The notes below the pieces were generated by a model. It was not told the DNA's origin, ran no database searches, and was given only the letters and a program-made list of their open reading frames with translations. From the NCBI RefSeq assembly GCF_001612785.1, contig NZ_BDBC01000015.1, positions 1 to 64,000 on the forward strand: DNA of 64,000 nt, read 5' to 3'. Below are positions 18,627-26,973 of the stretch, in pieces. The translations under genes were made by a program, and so were the position numbers. The stretch comes from Nocardia beijingensis NBRC 16342 (GTDB lineage: Bacteria; Actinomycetota; Actinomycetes; Mycobacteriales; Mycobacteriaceae). Within the stretch, counting starts at the first letter, position 1; each line of letters begins with the position of its first letter.

Positions 18627-19244
18627 ATGTGGCTGGAGGCAGTGCGATCCGGCCACGACCGGCCGACCAGACTCGTTTTGTGGACCATGCGCCGGTTCAG
18701 CGGCGTCGAGGTGCCAGCCGTGCTCAAAGTGCTGTTCTACCGGCACCGGTTCTTCGGTTCGCCGTTGTCGGACCTGATCCAGGACATCATGCGCGGACCG
18801 TCGTACTGGACTGTCGCCGAACGCGAGATCTTCGCGACGCACACCTCGCAGGCCAACGAGTGCCCGTTCTGCGCCACCTCGCACGAGGCGATCGCGGGCG
18901 CCTACATCGACGCCGATGTGGTGACCCGAGCCCTGGCGGGCGGCGCGGACTCCCCGCTGCGCCCCGAGGCGCGCGTCATGCTCGACTTCCTCGCGAAGAT
19001 GGCTCGTGACCCCGCCGGGTTGACCGCCGAGGACGCCGCGGTGGTCCGGCTGGCCGGCGTCTCCCGGGAGGCGTTCGACGAGGCCGTCTGGGTGGGCACC
19101 TGCTTCAACGTGATCAACCGGATGATGAACACGGTCGGAGCGGGCCCGCTGGAGGACGGGCAGCGCGGCGTGAGCGCCCGATTCATCAAACTCGCCGGGT
19201 ATCGCATGCCGCCGCCGGTGGCGTTGTTCTCGCGCGGCGTCTGA
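18627..19244 (+). CDS. Carboxymuconolactone decarboxylase (AhpD-like) family protein
   Basis: 205 residues. The peroxidase-type active site is complete: TVAEREIFATHTSQANECPF continues as CPFCATSHEAI, giving the CxxC and following His of AhpD-type peroxidase-related proteins. These proteins reduce peroxides with electrons from dihydrolipoamide or similar thiols; the donor here is not shown. It directly follows the 107-residue gene, with a GGAGGGG ribosome site inside that gene's end. Unlike the 7738 protein, it keeps both cysteines. Confidence 0.86.
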   Translation: MWLEAVRSGHDRPTRLVLWTMRRFSGVEVPAVLKVLFYRHRFFGSPLSDLIQDIMRGPSYWTVAEREIFATHTSQANECPFCATSHEAIAGAYIDADVVTRALAGGADSPLRPEARVMLDFLAKMARDPAGLTAEDAAVVRLAGVSREAFDEAVWVGTCFNVINRMMNTVGAGPLEDGQRGVSARFIKLAGYRMPPPVALFSRGV

Positions 19245-19296
19245 CCGCATTTCACCCGATCCGCTCGCGCGCCGGATCAATGTGTGTTTTGCTCGA

Positions 19297-20703
19297 ATGG
19301 TGAGCCAAGTCCACTTGGGGCACATTTTCCACATCGCCGGAAGTCCCGCTGCCGGCGATGCGGCCGCCGCTTTGACCGACGTGCCCGACGGGGCTTTGGT
19401 GATCGACGAGAGCGGCCGGGTCGTATTCTGCGGACCGCGCTCCGATATCCCGGCCGAACACCATTCCGAAAAAGTGTTCGACCATCGCCCCGGGTTCCTG
19501 CTTCCTGGGTTCGTCGACACGCATATCCACTTCCCGCAGACTTTCGCGGGAGATGCCTACGGCGGCGGCCAGCTGCTGGAATGGCTCGAATTATGTATCT
19601 ATCCCGCGGAATCCCGCTATGCCGACCCGGAATTCGCGCGCTCGGCGGCCACCGAATTCTGCGCGCGGCGCATCGCCGCGGGCACCACGGCGGCGATGGT
19701 CTTCGGTTCGGCGTTCCCGCACGCGCAGGACGCGCTGTTCACCGAGACCCGGCGGCGAGGTCTGCGGATGGTCGCGGGCCGTGGCATCCAAACGACCGGA
19801 GCGGACGCGGCGGCCGCACTCATCACCACCGAAGCCGACGCCATCCGTTTGACCAGCGAAGAGATCGACAAGTGGCACGCCGCCGACACCGGTGACGTGG
19901 ACACGGCGCTGCTGCACGTGGCGATCGTGCCGCGATTCTCGTTGGCGGTCACGCGCGAGACGCTGAAAAACCTGGGCGATCTCTACGATTCGGTGCGCGA
20001 ACGCGGCGTCTATTTCCACAGTCACCTCAACGAGAACAACCGTCCTGGGACCGGCGAAGTCGACAGCACCAAGCAGGCGTACGACGTCGCGACCTACCTG
20101 GACACCTACGACGGGAAGTTCCTGCCGGGGTCGGCGGTGGGCGGCAAGAGCCTGCTCGGCAGGCGCAGCATCCTCGCCCACTGCGTGCACTGCCAGGATG
20201 TCGAGCTGCGGCGGATGGCCGAAACCGGCACGTCGGTGGCGCACTGTCCGGTCTCGCAGCAATTCCTCGGCTCCGGCACGATGCCGTGGCAGCGCACGCT
20301 CGCCTCGGGCGTCACGGTGGCCGCGGGCACCGATTACGGCGGCGGAGACGAATGGCTGATCCCGCAGGTGCTGTCGGCAGCGTTCAAGGTGCACATCTCC
20401 GAACCGGGCGAGCAAGGCGTGTCGATGCATCCGGCCGAAATGCTGTTCACCGGTACGCTGGCCGGTGCGCGCGCCTTGGATATGGAGAATCGTTTCGGCA
20501 ACTTCGACCTCGGTAAGGAAGCCGATTTCATCGTGATCGATCCGGCGCGGGTCCCGACGCTGGAAAGCACGCTGGCCTACGGCATTCGTTCCGACGACCC
20601 GGTACTGGCTCGGGATCAGACCCTGTTCGCGCTGCTGATGGGTATTCGCGAACCCGCGATCACCGAGGTCTATGTGCGGGGCCGCCGCGTCGACGTGATA
20701 TGA
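19297..20703 (+). CDS. guaD: Guanine deaminase (amidohydrolase superfamily)
   Basis: 468 residues. It hydrolyses guanine to xanthine and ammonia in purine salvage or breakdown. Metal-site motifs in order are PGFVDTHIHFPQ (HxH), FHSHLNENN, ILAHCVHCQD and the Asp in AAGTDYGGGDEW. The overall length and the TFAGDAYGGGQLLEWLE region fit guanine deaminases better than cytosine or chlorohydrolase relatives. No ribosome site precedes ATG 19297 (GTG 19300 is next). The stop overlaps the next ATG as ATGA, so a monooxygenase-like membrane protein is co-translated. Confidence 0.88.
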   Translation: MVSQVHLGHIFHIAGSPAAGDAAAALTDVPDGALVIDESGRVVFCGPRSDIPAEHHSEKVFDHRPGFLLPGFVDTHIHFPQTFAGDAYGGGQLLEWLELCIYPAESRYADPEFARSAATEFCARRIAAGTTAAMVFGSAFPHAQDALFTETRRRGLRMVAGRGIQTTGADAAAALITTEADAIRLTSEEIDKWHAADTGDVDTALLHVAIVPRFSLAVTRETLKNLGDLYDSVRERGVYFHSHLNENNRPGTGEVDSTKQAYDVATYLDTYDGKFLPGSAVGGKSLLGRRSILAHCVHCQDVELRRMAETGTSVAHCPVSQQFLGSGTMPWQRTLASGVTVAAGTDYGGGDEWLIPQVLSAAFKVHISEPGEQGVSMHPAEMLFTGTLAGARALDMENRFGNFDLGKEADFIVIDPARVPTLESTLAYGIRSDDPVLARDQTLFALLMGIREPAITEVYVRGRRVDVI

Positions 20704-21644
20704 ATGCCGCTACTGTCGTGACGGTCTTTCATCGACCGGCACACGAAGCGGCATTCCGGGATTGGCTCGATAGGCTGCGCCGAATCGCCTGCGGAATACA
20801 AGGATTCATGCATTCGTCGGTCGCGGTGACCGGAAGCCCGATGCTCGAAGCGGGATTCAGCGTCACGTTCCGTTCCGAGCCATCGCTCCATGAATTCCTG
20901 GACTCGGCCGAACGGGCAGCCGTCGTGTCCGATGGCGAATCGCGCGGCTTCCATTGCAAGAGTTCGGATCTGATCTTCGTGGAAGGCGGGGCGGCCCCGC
21001 CGGGCGTCTGCGTGTTCCGGCACAGCGTCGCGGACGGCAAGGAGGACGAATTCCAGGCGACCGAAGCGCAGCTCGTGGCGGCGAGTTCGCGATTCTCCGG
21101 GTTCGAAGGAGCGGCGCTTTTCCCCGTTGACGATGGGCGCTGGTTCTCGGTGCTCAGATTCCGCACCCAACGTCAGCTGACCGACTGGCTCGGCTCGGAC
21201 GAACGCGCCGCCGCCTTACCGGAATTGCGCGCGAAGCTGACCGAGGACTTCACCGTGGACGCGCACACCACACCGTTCGGCTCGACCGTGCGCACGGTCG
21301 ACGGCGAGACCAGGATGACGCCGGCCTGGAAGACCGCCATGCTGGTGTTGCTGGTGTTGTATCCGACGGTGATGGTGCTGTCCCGATTCCTCGGCCCGGT
21401 GCTCGACCGGCTCGGCGCGCAGCCGTGGCTGGCGCTGTGGCTCAGCCAGATCGTGAGCGTGGGTTTGATGAGCTATTTCCTCTCGCCAGCCGTCGCTCGC
21501 TGGTTTCGCCGGTGGCTGGACCCGGTTGACGGCGCGAGCCCGCGCATCAGCGTCGCCGGGGCGGCGGTGGTCGTCGTGCTCTACGCGCTGACGCTGCTGC
21601 TGTTCGCGTCGGTGCGCTGGTTGCAGTACTGGGACTACGACTGA
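20700..21644 (+). CDS. Membrane-anchored protein with two antibiotic-biosynthesis-monooxygenase-like domains
   Basis: 314 residues. Two ferredoxin-like ABM domains (about 1-90 and 100-190; motifs VTVFHRPAHEAAFRDWLDRL and GVCVFRHSVADGKEDEF) are followed by three membrane helices (MLVLLVLYPTVMVLSRF, WLSQIVSVGLMSYFL, VVVVLYALTLLLFASV). ABM proteins act as small oxygenases or heme-degrading enzymes, but no heme-binding residue set is evident. Coupled by ATGA overlap to guanine deaminase. Similar fused proteins occur in actinobacteria; the reaction is unknown. Confidence 0.82.
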   Translation: MNAATVVTVFHRPAHEAAFRDWLDRLRRIACGIQGFMHSSVAVTGSPMLEAGFSVTFRSEPSLHEFLDSAERAAVVSDGESRGFHCKSSDLIFVEGGAAPPGVCVFRHSVADGKEDEFQATEAQLVAASSRFSGFEGAALFPVDDGRWFSVLRFRTQRQLTDWLGSDERAAALPELRAKLTEDFTVDAHTTPFGSTVRTVDGETRMTPAWKTAMLVLLVLYPTVMVLSRFLGPVLDRLGAQPWLALWLSQIVSVGLMSYFLSPAVARWFRRWLDPVDGASPRISVAGAAVVVVLYALTLLLFASVRWLQYWDYD

Positions 21645-22100
21645 TCAGGACAGGTCGAGGTGCCGGTTCATCGACATCGCCGCCTCGGCCAGGTCGGCGA
21701 GCTCGATCACCTCGACGCCCGCCCGCTGAAGTTTCTCCACTCCCACGCAGTTCACCACGAACGTCGACGGCTCGCGCCACGCGATCACCACGACCGGTAT
21801 ACCGGCCCGCAGTATCCGGTCGGTGCACGGCAGCCGGTCCTTCGTCCCCCGCTCCGAGCAGGGCTCCAGCGTGCTGTAGATCGTCGCGCGCGCCAGCCGG
21901 GGATCGGCCGGATCGAGCTTGCGAAGCGCGGCCTCCTCGGCATGCTCCTTGGGATCGGACTCTCGTGAATAACCGGTCGCGATCTCCGCCCCGTCGGCGA
22001 CGATCACCGCACCCACCGAGAACGCACCCTCGGCCATCGGGCACTGACGCGCGAGCTCGATAGCGCGGTTCATCCAGTAGTGATGGTCGGGTTCACCCAC
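21645..22100 (-). CDS. RibD-type/cytidine-deaminase-fold deaminase
   Basis: 151 residues. Zinc deaminase signature HAEEAALRK and LEPCSERGTKDRLPC place it in the dCMP/RibD deaminase group. The PCSxR spacing is the pyrimidine (RibD) form, but the reductase domain of RibD is absent. The substrate is therefore open: a pyrimidine intermediate, a nucleotide or a modified base. The GTG start is fixed by a strong AAGGAGG at 22111-22117. It converges with the guanine deaminase pair, which may mean a base-salvage context or chance. Confidence 0.85.
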   Translation of the reverse strand: MGEPDHHYWMNRAIELARQCPMAEGAFSVGAVIVADGAEIATGYSRESDPKEHAEEAALRKLDPADPRLARATIYSTLEPCSERGTKDRLPCTDRILRAGIPVVVIAWREPSTFVVNCVGVEKLQRAGVEVIELADLAEAAMSMNRHLDLS

Positions 22101-22213
22101 CCCGGAGCGACCTCCTTCGACTCGTCCTGCTGATCACTCACCTCTCGGACCTGAGACTAGCGCCACGCCATCCGGCCGCGCGGAGACCGCCGGGTCGAAG
22201 TCGGCAAGACGAT

Positions 22214-23308
22214 TCACCGGCCACGCTCGATCGCCCGACTCCGGTCCTGACTGTGCCAATGACCACGCCGCACCCGCGGCGACGTGCCGGGAGGTTCCCG
22301 CACCGCCGCCGACGGCGGTTCCGCCTGACCGATCTGAAGGAGCTGCACCACCTCCGGCGAAATCCCCCGCGCCTGCAACCGCGCCCGTTCTTCGGCGCGT
22401 TCCTTCTCCGCCGCCTCACGCGCCTTGAAAGCAGCCTCTCGTTCCTTCTCGGCTGCCGCGCGGGCCTCGGCCGCTGCGCGCTCGACGCTTGCAACCTCCG
22501 CCCCGTCGCTCCCCGACCGCCGCCCGGTGTCGACAGCTTCGCGTTCCTGGTACTGGGTGGACACTGGGAACTCCTGCGCCACCCGTTCGGCAGCCGCCCG
22601 TTCAACTCGTGCACGCTCATCGGCTCCGCGCGCCAGTCTGAACCGCTCGGCTTCTTCTCTGGCCTGCCGATCACGTTCGATCTTCTGCGCTGCGTCCACC
22701 CGGCCCCGCGCAGCGGCTTCGCGGAATCTCAGCATGCTACGGAACTTTTCAGCTCGCTCACGCGCTCGCGCCAGCTCCGCGATTTTCGCGCGTCGCTTCT
22801 CTAGAGCCTGGGCCTTCCCTTGTCGAGCTCTCTCGCGAATGCCCGGAAATTCGAGCTGTTGCCCTTTTCCGCGCTCCATGGCGAGACCTAGTGCCCAGAT
22901 CTCGCGGGCATCGGAACGTGAGATTATCTTATGATGAAATTGGCTCGGAAAATCGCGGATCAAGCCGTCTATCAGTTTCTGTAGATCTTTCGCTACCGTC
23001 TCGCCTTCAACGGATCGCAACATGTGCTGATGATTCGGATTCTCTTTGAGAATCTCTCGCATCGCCTCCAGTTGCTTTCTGTCCTTCTGTCCTCCGATCT
23101 GCCCGGACTTATCTTCTATGGTGAATGTCCGCGCGCCAACCTCCTTGGAGTGGTCTACACGGATCCGCCCTTTGGTGGTCTCGTATATGCGCGACCCTGG
23201 AATATACCCGTTCTCGCGGTCGCGAAAGAATCGATCGATGCCGTTCTCGAAAATTCTGCCGCGTTCATGGTTCGGGACCCGGTCGCGGTCTCTGTCGTAT
23301 TCGTCCAT
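22214..23308 (-). CDS. Predicted PD-(D/E)XK nuclease with long coiled coil
   Basis: 364 residues from ATG 23308 (GTG 23320 possible). Residues 1-110 show a restriction-nuclease-like pattern: E21 in GRIFENGIDRFF, D52 in IRVDHS, E65 and K67 in TIEDKSG, and Q74 after the ExK, spaced as in PD-(D/E)XK folds. Residues 150-330 are an Ala/Glu/Arg-rich coiled coil without membrane or secretion signals. The tail is basic. This looks like a toxin or defence nuclease, but no catalytic test is possible here. The acidic protein 59 bp upstream is a natural partner candidate. Confidence 0.68.
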   Translation of the reverse strand: MDEYDRDRDRVPNHERGRIFENGIDRFFRDRENGYIPGSRIYETTKGRIRVDHSKEVGARTFTIEDKSGQIGGQKDRKQLEAMREILKENPNHQHMLRSVEGETVAKDLQKLIDGLIRDFPSQFHHKIISRSDAREIWALGLAMERGKGQQLEFPGIRERARQGKAQALEKRRAKIAELARARERAEKFRSMLRFREAAARGRVDAAQKIERDRQAREEAERFRLARGADERARVERAAAERVAQEFPVSTQYQEREAVDTGRRSGSDGAEVASVERAAAEARAAAEKEREAAFKAREAAEKERAEERARLQARGISPEVVQLLQIGQAEPPSAAVREPPGTSPRVRRGHWHSQDRSRAIERGR

Positions 23309-23367
23309 TGCGGGCCACACCCCCCGGTGGGCAGAACATCGTGGTCAAAGAGGTTGTTCAAAAACCT

Positions 23368-23907
23368 TCATCGAGCCGTCGAGGCTTCATCGTCGAGCTT
23401 CTCTTGGTGATAGGCCGCATATTCACGGAAGATGGCTGCCATTTTCGAGAACATTCCGTCGTAAACCTCGGGGTCGAAGTCGATCATGCTTCCCATCAGT
23501 CCCCATATGGTGTCCACGTCTTCGTCCAACGTGTCGAATCGCAAAGCCGGATTCACGTGGTCATAGAACGAATGATCGCGACCGAACCATTTGAATTCGA
23601 CCCACTCGGCACCCGCGAATTTCATGAAGCACTCACCGATAAAACATATGAATGCGTCCGCCATGTCCGCGTTCTCGGGTGCCATCGCCGTCGCCAGGTC
23701 GGGGAACAGCTCCGCAACGACAGGATCAAGCCGTTTGACTTCCGCCGACTCCTCCGGCCACGGCTCCGATGGAATGCGCCGCAATCCGGCATGATCCATG
23801 AACTTTCGCACTTGAGCCTGGCGGCGCTCCGGGTCGACCCATTTGCCCCATTCGGTCCGCTCGACGGGCACGCCGAGATCGATGGTCAACTGCTCGTCAT
23901 TCCCCAC
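23368..23907 (-). CDS. Acidic hypothetical protein, possible partner of the nuclease
   Basis: 179 residues from GTG 23907, fixed by AAGGAG six bases upstream. It is strongly acidic, all-soluble, with aromatic-rich stretches (AGAEWVEFKWFGRDHSFYDH). I recognise no family. It is transcribed directly before the predicted nuclease, and acidic single-domain proteins next to nuclease toxins are often immunity proteins or antitoxins; that role is inferred from context and charge only. In most effector pairs immunity follows the toxin, which counts against it. Confidence 0.62.
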   Translation of the reverse strand: MGNDEQLTIDLGVPVERTEWGKWVDPERRQAQVRKFMDHAGLRRIPSEPWPEESAEVKRLDPVVAELFPDLATAMAPENADMADAFICFIGECFMKFAGAEWVEFKWFGRDHSFYDHVNPALRFDTLDEDVDTIWGLMGSMIDFDPEVYDGMFSKMAAIFREYAAYHQEKLDDEASTAR

Positions 23908-23980
23908 ATCCAACTCCTTCTCGTCACGGCCCGAACAGGTCAGTGTCGCGCGTGCAGGTCCACCGGGCAAGGAACCCACA

Positions 23981-24190
23981 TCATCGCTCGATATACAGCC
24001 GTTCACACGGCAATCTGGGCCAGCCCTCGGCACTATCCGGAAGCACGTGCACCGCGTCGACGTAGTGCCGTTTCCGATGTTCTTGCACAAACAGAACAGC
24101 GGCGGTGAGGCAAGCGGCGAAGTCGAACCGCGCGCCGTGCAGGAACACCGACAAGTGCACGTCCGGTTCGTCCGGCGGCGGAGATGTCAT
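23981..24190 (-). CDS. Small hypothetical protein, third gene of a three-gene operon
   Basis: 69 residues. The ATG at 24190 overlaps the stop of the previous gene by one base (TGATG), so translation is coupled. Sequence features: an Asp/Pro-rich start (SPPPDEPDVHLSVFLHG), two cysteines and a basic centre (QEHRKRHYVDAVHV). No family recognised. It is conserved in context with the two genes upstream and the divergent XRE regulator only as far as this window shows. Confidence 0.55.
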   Translation of the reverse strand: MTSPPPDEPDVHLSVFLHGARFDFAACLTAAVLFVQEHRKRHYVDAVHVLPDSAEGWPRLPCERLYIER

Positions 24191-24459
24191 CACATGCCCC
24201 GTTCCCGGAACCACCGGTAGTCGTCGCGGGTCACGATTTCCGCCGTGACCCGAGTCGAACACTGCAACGGGTCGCAACCGTCGTGCGCGTCCAGTGCCTT
24301 GTCGGCGGCGTCGCGGCTCATCAACGGCAGGGTCGGGTTGCTGTGCGAAGTCAGCCGGTCATACAACCGCGCCCACGCTGCCTCGACATCGAACCTGTGC
24401 GACTTCCCGCCCTGGAGCAGTCGCAGCGCAGGACGCTCGGGTTCGTCACTGTCCGGCAT
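24190..24459 (-). CDS. Small hypothetical protein, second gene of the operon
   Basis: 89 residues. Overlaps the previous gene by 14 bases and the next by one, so it is embedded in an operon with tight coupling. The middle reads DVEAAWARLYDRLTSHSNPT and the C-terminal half holds DGCDPLQCSTRVTAEIV and DDYRWFRERGM. Two cysteines only; no metal site is obvious. Family and function unknown. Confidence 0.6.
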   Translation of the reverse strand: MPDSDEPERPALRLLQGGKSHRFDVEAAWARLYDRLTSHSNPTLPLMSRDAADKALDAHDGCDPLQCSTRVTAEIVTRDDYRWFRERGM

Positions 24460-24940
24460 AAGCCAGTACCCGCCGGCGCTGGGCCCGCTTCACCTCCGCG
24501 ATGTCCCGTATCGCCCGCACTATCACCCACCCCGAAGGGCGAACGTGGCTGTCCGGACGCACAATCCACGCTCGAAAAGCCGTCCCGCGATCGGCTGGAC
24601 TCGGCAACCCGATCGTTCCGCCGTCGCGCACGATGGAGACGTTGAACCGGAACATCTCAGCGAACAACCGCACATCATCCGGCGCGTCCGGCCGGATGAT
24701 GAACGTCCAGCGCTGCGAACGGGGATGCGACAGAATCGGCCCCAGCTTGTAACCCTGGTTCTGCATCCACACCTTCACGTCGTGCCCCAGCACGGCGGGC
24801 ATGGTGATCGCCCACACCGAACCGCAGCGGGCCACGATCCGACCCACATGCGGCGGATCCACCCTCGCGGGTATGTCGCACACATTCCGGTAATAGGCAC
24901 ATCGGGACATCGGCGTATCCCCAAACGCTATGTGGCCCAT
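24446..24940 (-). CDS. Hypothetical protein, first gene of the operon
   Basis: 164 residues from ATG 24940, placed by AGAGG six bases upstream. It has hydrophobic strands alternating with polar loops (VWAITMPAVLGHDVKVWM, WTFIIRPDAPDDVRLF, RAWIVRPDSHVRPSGW). The pattern of LG, LGPIL, IIRPD and GLPSP blocks recalls short proteins found beside XRE regulators in streptomycetes and sometimes labelled prim-pol-like; the Asp pair of a primase is not evident, so I do not assign that function. It is divergent from the XRE-TPR gene. Confidence 0.62.
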   Translation of the reverse strand: MGHIAFGDTPMSRCAYYRNVCDIPARVDPPHVGRIVARCGSVWAITMPAVLGHDVKVWMQNQGYKLGPILSHPRSQRWTFIIRPDAPDDVRLFAEMFRFNVSIVRDGGTIGLPSPADRGTAFRAWIVRPDSHVRPSGWVIVRAIRDIAEVKRAQRRRVLAYAGQ

Positions 24941-25170
24941 ACAGACCTCTACTCGAATCGGAGGGGCATCGAGGTGCGCCCGGTCCTCGACAACCCCCTG
25001 ACCGGTACCCGAGGACGGAAGCGGATGTCCTGTGCCGCTTGCGGTTCCGCACTCCCTGCCGGGCGCGTATTCAGATGACCACGGAATGTGCATCGAACAA
25101 CATGGATCGGCGTCCACAGCGCATCCACAACTGGCTGTCTGCGTGGCCATTACCAGCTAGATTCGGCGGT

Positions 25171-26445
25171 ATGGACGGTCACGCCGCTATCGTCGGTGCG
25201 CAGCTCCGAGCGGCCCGAGAAGCCGCTGGAGTGTCCCTGGCCGCACTATCTGCTCAGATTCACTACAGCAAGTCTGTGCTTGCCTACTACGAGACCGGAG
25301 AACGCACACCGACGCCTGATGTCATAGCGTGTTACGAGAAGCATTTTGGTCGCATCCAAGATCCGGTAGCGACCCTGCTCAATCTCGGAAAGGCTGATGT
25401 GGAACGGCGTTCTTTCCTACGTGTCGGATACTCCACAGCACTCAGCGCGTCCGTCCTGCTTCCCGACTGGCTCGACCACGCGTCCGCCCTAACTCGTAAG
25501 GAATCTCGAGTCCGCTACGTGGGGGAAGCCGACGTAGCCGCTGTACGAGACGTGATGCTCGTCTTCTCGCAGATAGATCAGCGGCTCGGTGGCGGGCATG
25601 GACGAACAGCCGTCGTTCAGTATCTGACCAACGAGGTAACCGGCTATCTGAAGGGGTCCTTCGCCAGCGAGACGGTGCGTCGCCAAATGTTCTCCGCAGC
25701 GGCGGAAATGGCCTATCTCGTCGGGTGGATGGCTTTCGACAACGACGAGCACGCAGCCGCACAACGCTACTTCGCCACATCGACCCAGCTTGCCGCCGAA
25801 GCCGAAGACGCGCCGTTGGCCGGTCACGTGCTGCGCGCCATGGCCCACCAGGCCGTCGACCTAGGACACTCTGAGCAGGGCCTACAGCTGGCCGAAGCAT
25901 CCGTCGGCGGCGCGCGCTACCGGGCGGCGTGCCCCCGCGAGCGCGCGCTGCTGAAGGTGGTGCACGCGAAAGCATTGAGCGCGGCCGGTCGGCCCGCCGA
26001 GTCAGCGAAAGCACTGCTCCAGGCCGAGCAGGATCTCGCGGCAGTCTCCGACTCTGATCCCGAACCCACTCGGGTGTTCTTCTTCTCCGAGGCGAGTCTC
26101 GCCCACGAAACTGCGTGCGCACTGCGGGATACGGGCGATCTCGCCGGGGCCGCTGACCAATTCCAGCTCAGCGTCCGTAAGCGCAAGGCCACCGCGTTCA
26201 CACGAACCCATGCGGTGACTCTTGGTTACCTCGGCACAGTGCAGGCCCGCAGCGGCGAAATCGAGCAGGCTTGCGCGACCTGGCGTTCAGCACTCGACGC
26301 CATGGGCGGGGTGCAGTCCGGGCGCACCCGGAACGTGGCGCGCGACATACGCTCGACGCTGGCACGGTACCGCGGCCAGTCCATTCCCGGTGTCCGCGAG
26401 ACTGACGAGCAGGCAGCCGAGTATCTAGCCGCAAACAAGAAGTAG
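25171..26445 (+). CDS. XRE-family HTH regulator with TPR-like C-terminus
   Basis: 424 residues from ATG 25171. An N-terminal XRE HTH (VGAQLRAAREAAGVSLAALS, then IHYSKSVLAYYETGERTPTP) is followed by a linker with RRSFLRVGYSTALSASVLLP and a long helical repeat region (about 150-410) of tetratricopeptide character. Such regulators are frequent in nocardiae and streptomycetes beside short operons whose role is unknown. The divergent three-gene operon shares its 230-bp intergenic region and is the probable target. Confidence 0.87.
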   Translation: MDGHAAIVGAQLRAAREAAGVSLAALSAQIHYSKSVLAYYETGERTPTPDVIACYEKHFGRIQDPVATLLNLGKADVERRSFLRVGYSTALSASVLLPDWLDHASALTRKESRVRYVGEADVAAVRDVMLVFSQIDQRLGGGHGRTAVVQYLTNEVTGYLKGSFASETVRRQMFSAAAEMAYLVGWMAFDNDEHAAAQRYFATSTQLAAEAEDAPLAGHVLRAMAHQAVDLGHSEQGLQLAEASVGGARYRAACPRERALLKVVHAKALSAAGRPAESAKALLQAEQDLAAVSDSDPEPTRVFFFSEASLAHETACALRDTGDLAGAADQFQLSVRKRKATAFTRTHAVTLGYLGTVQARSGEIEQACATWRSALDAMGGVQSGRTRNVARDIRSTLARYRGQSIPGVRETDEQAAEYLAANKK

Positions 26446-26457
26446 GACAGGGGTCGT

Positions 26458-26928
26458 ATGGCTGACGAAGTGTTCGAAGTAGTGCCGGTTGCGCACGTTG
26501 TAGGTGGACGGCGCGAACCGACCGATGATCACTGGGGTGGCACCGAGGCGATCATCCGCGTCGACGACCCCCGGTTCACCGAAGAGTCGGTGCAGGGGTT
26601 GGAGGAGTTCAGCCACCTGGAGATCGTGTTCCGGTTCCACCTCACCGACCCGACGGACCTGCATTTCGGTGCGCGTAGCGCCCGCGACAATCCCGAATGG
26701 CCGAAGGTCGGCATCTTCGGGCACAGGAACATGCGGCGCATCAACTGGCTCGGCGTCTCGCGATGCCGACTGCTCCGAGTGCACGGCCGCGACCTGCACG
26801 TCGCGGAACTCGACGCCGTCGACGGCACACCCGTGCTGGACATCAAACCCTGGTTCGCGGAGTTCGGCCCGCGCGGAGACGTCCGGCAAGCTGCGTGGTC
26901 CACGGAAATGCTCAAAGACTATTTCTAG
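26458..26928 (+). CDS. TsaA/TrmO-like SAM-dependent methyltransferase-fold protein
   Basis: 156 residues of the UPF0066/TrmO beta-barrel family, whose characterised bacterial member N6-methylates t6A37 of tRNA-Thr. Typical elements are the start VVPVAHVVGG, VQGLEEFSHLEIVFRFH, a SAM/substrate loop GIFGHRNMRRINWLGVS and VDGTPVLDIKPW. The classical RSPxRPNPIG motif is only partly kept (HRNMRRINWLG), so the substrate may differ. It follows the XRE gene by 12 bp. Confidence 0.82.
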   Translation: MADEVFEVVPVAHVVGGRREPTDDHWGGTEAIIRVDDPRFTEESVQGLEEFSHLEIVFRFHLTDPTDLHFGARSARDNPEWPKVGIFGHRNMRRINWLGVSRCRLLRVHGRDLHVAELDAVDGTPVLDIKPWFAEFGPRGDVRQAAWSTEMLKDYF

Positions 26929-26960
26929 GGACCAGGCCGCTGACCAGCCGGGCGCGGCGC

Positions 26961-26966
26961 TACGAT
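26961..26966 (+). promoter_or_regulatory. -10 box for a leaderless transcript of the AraC-type gene
   Basis: TACGAT, seven bases before GTG 26974. It overlaps the ATG at 26965, which makes the GTG the better start. Confidence 0.5.
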
Positions 26967-26973
26967 GCCGGAC

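Noticed and set aside
24446..24940. Assignment of the 164-residue protein as a primase-polymerase
   Set aside because: Only a loose likeness in spacing of hydrophobic blocks; catalytic Asp residues of a prim-pol are not visible.
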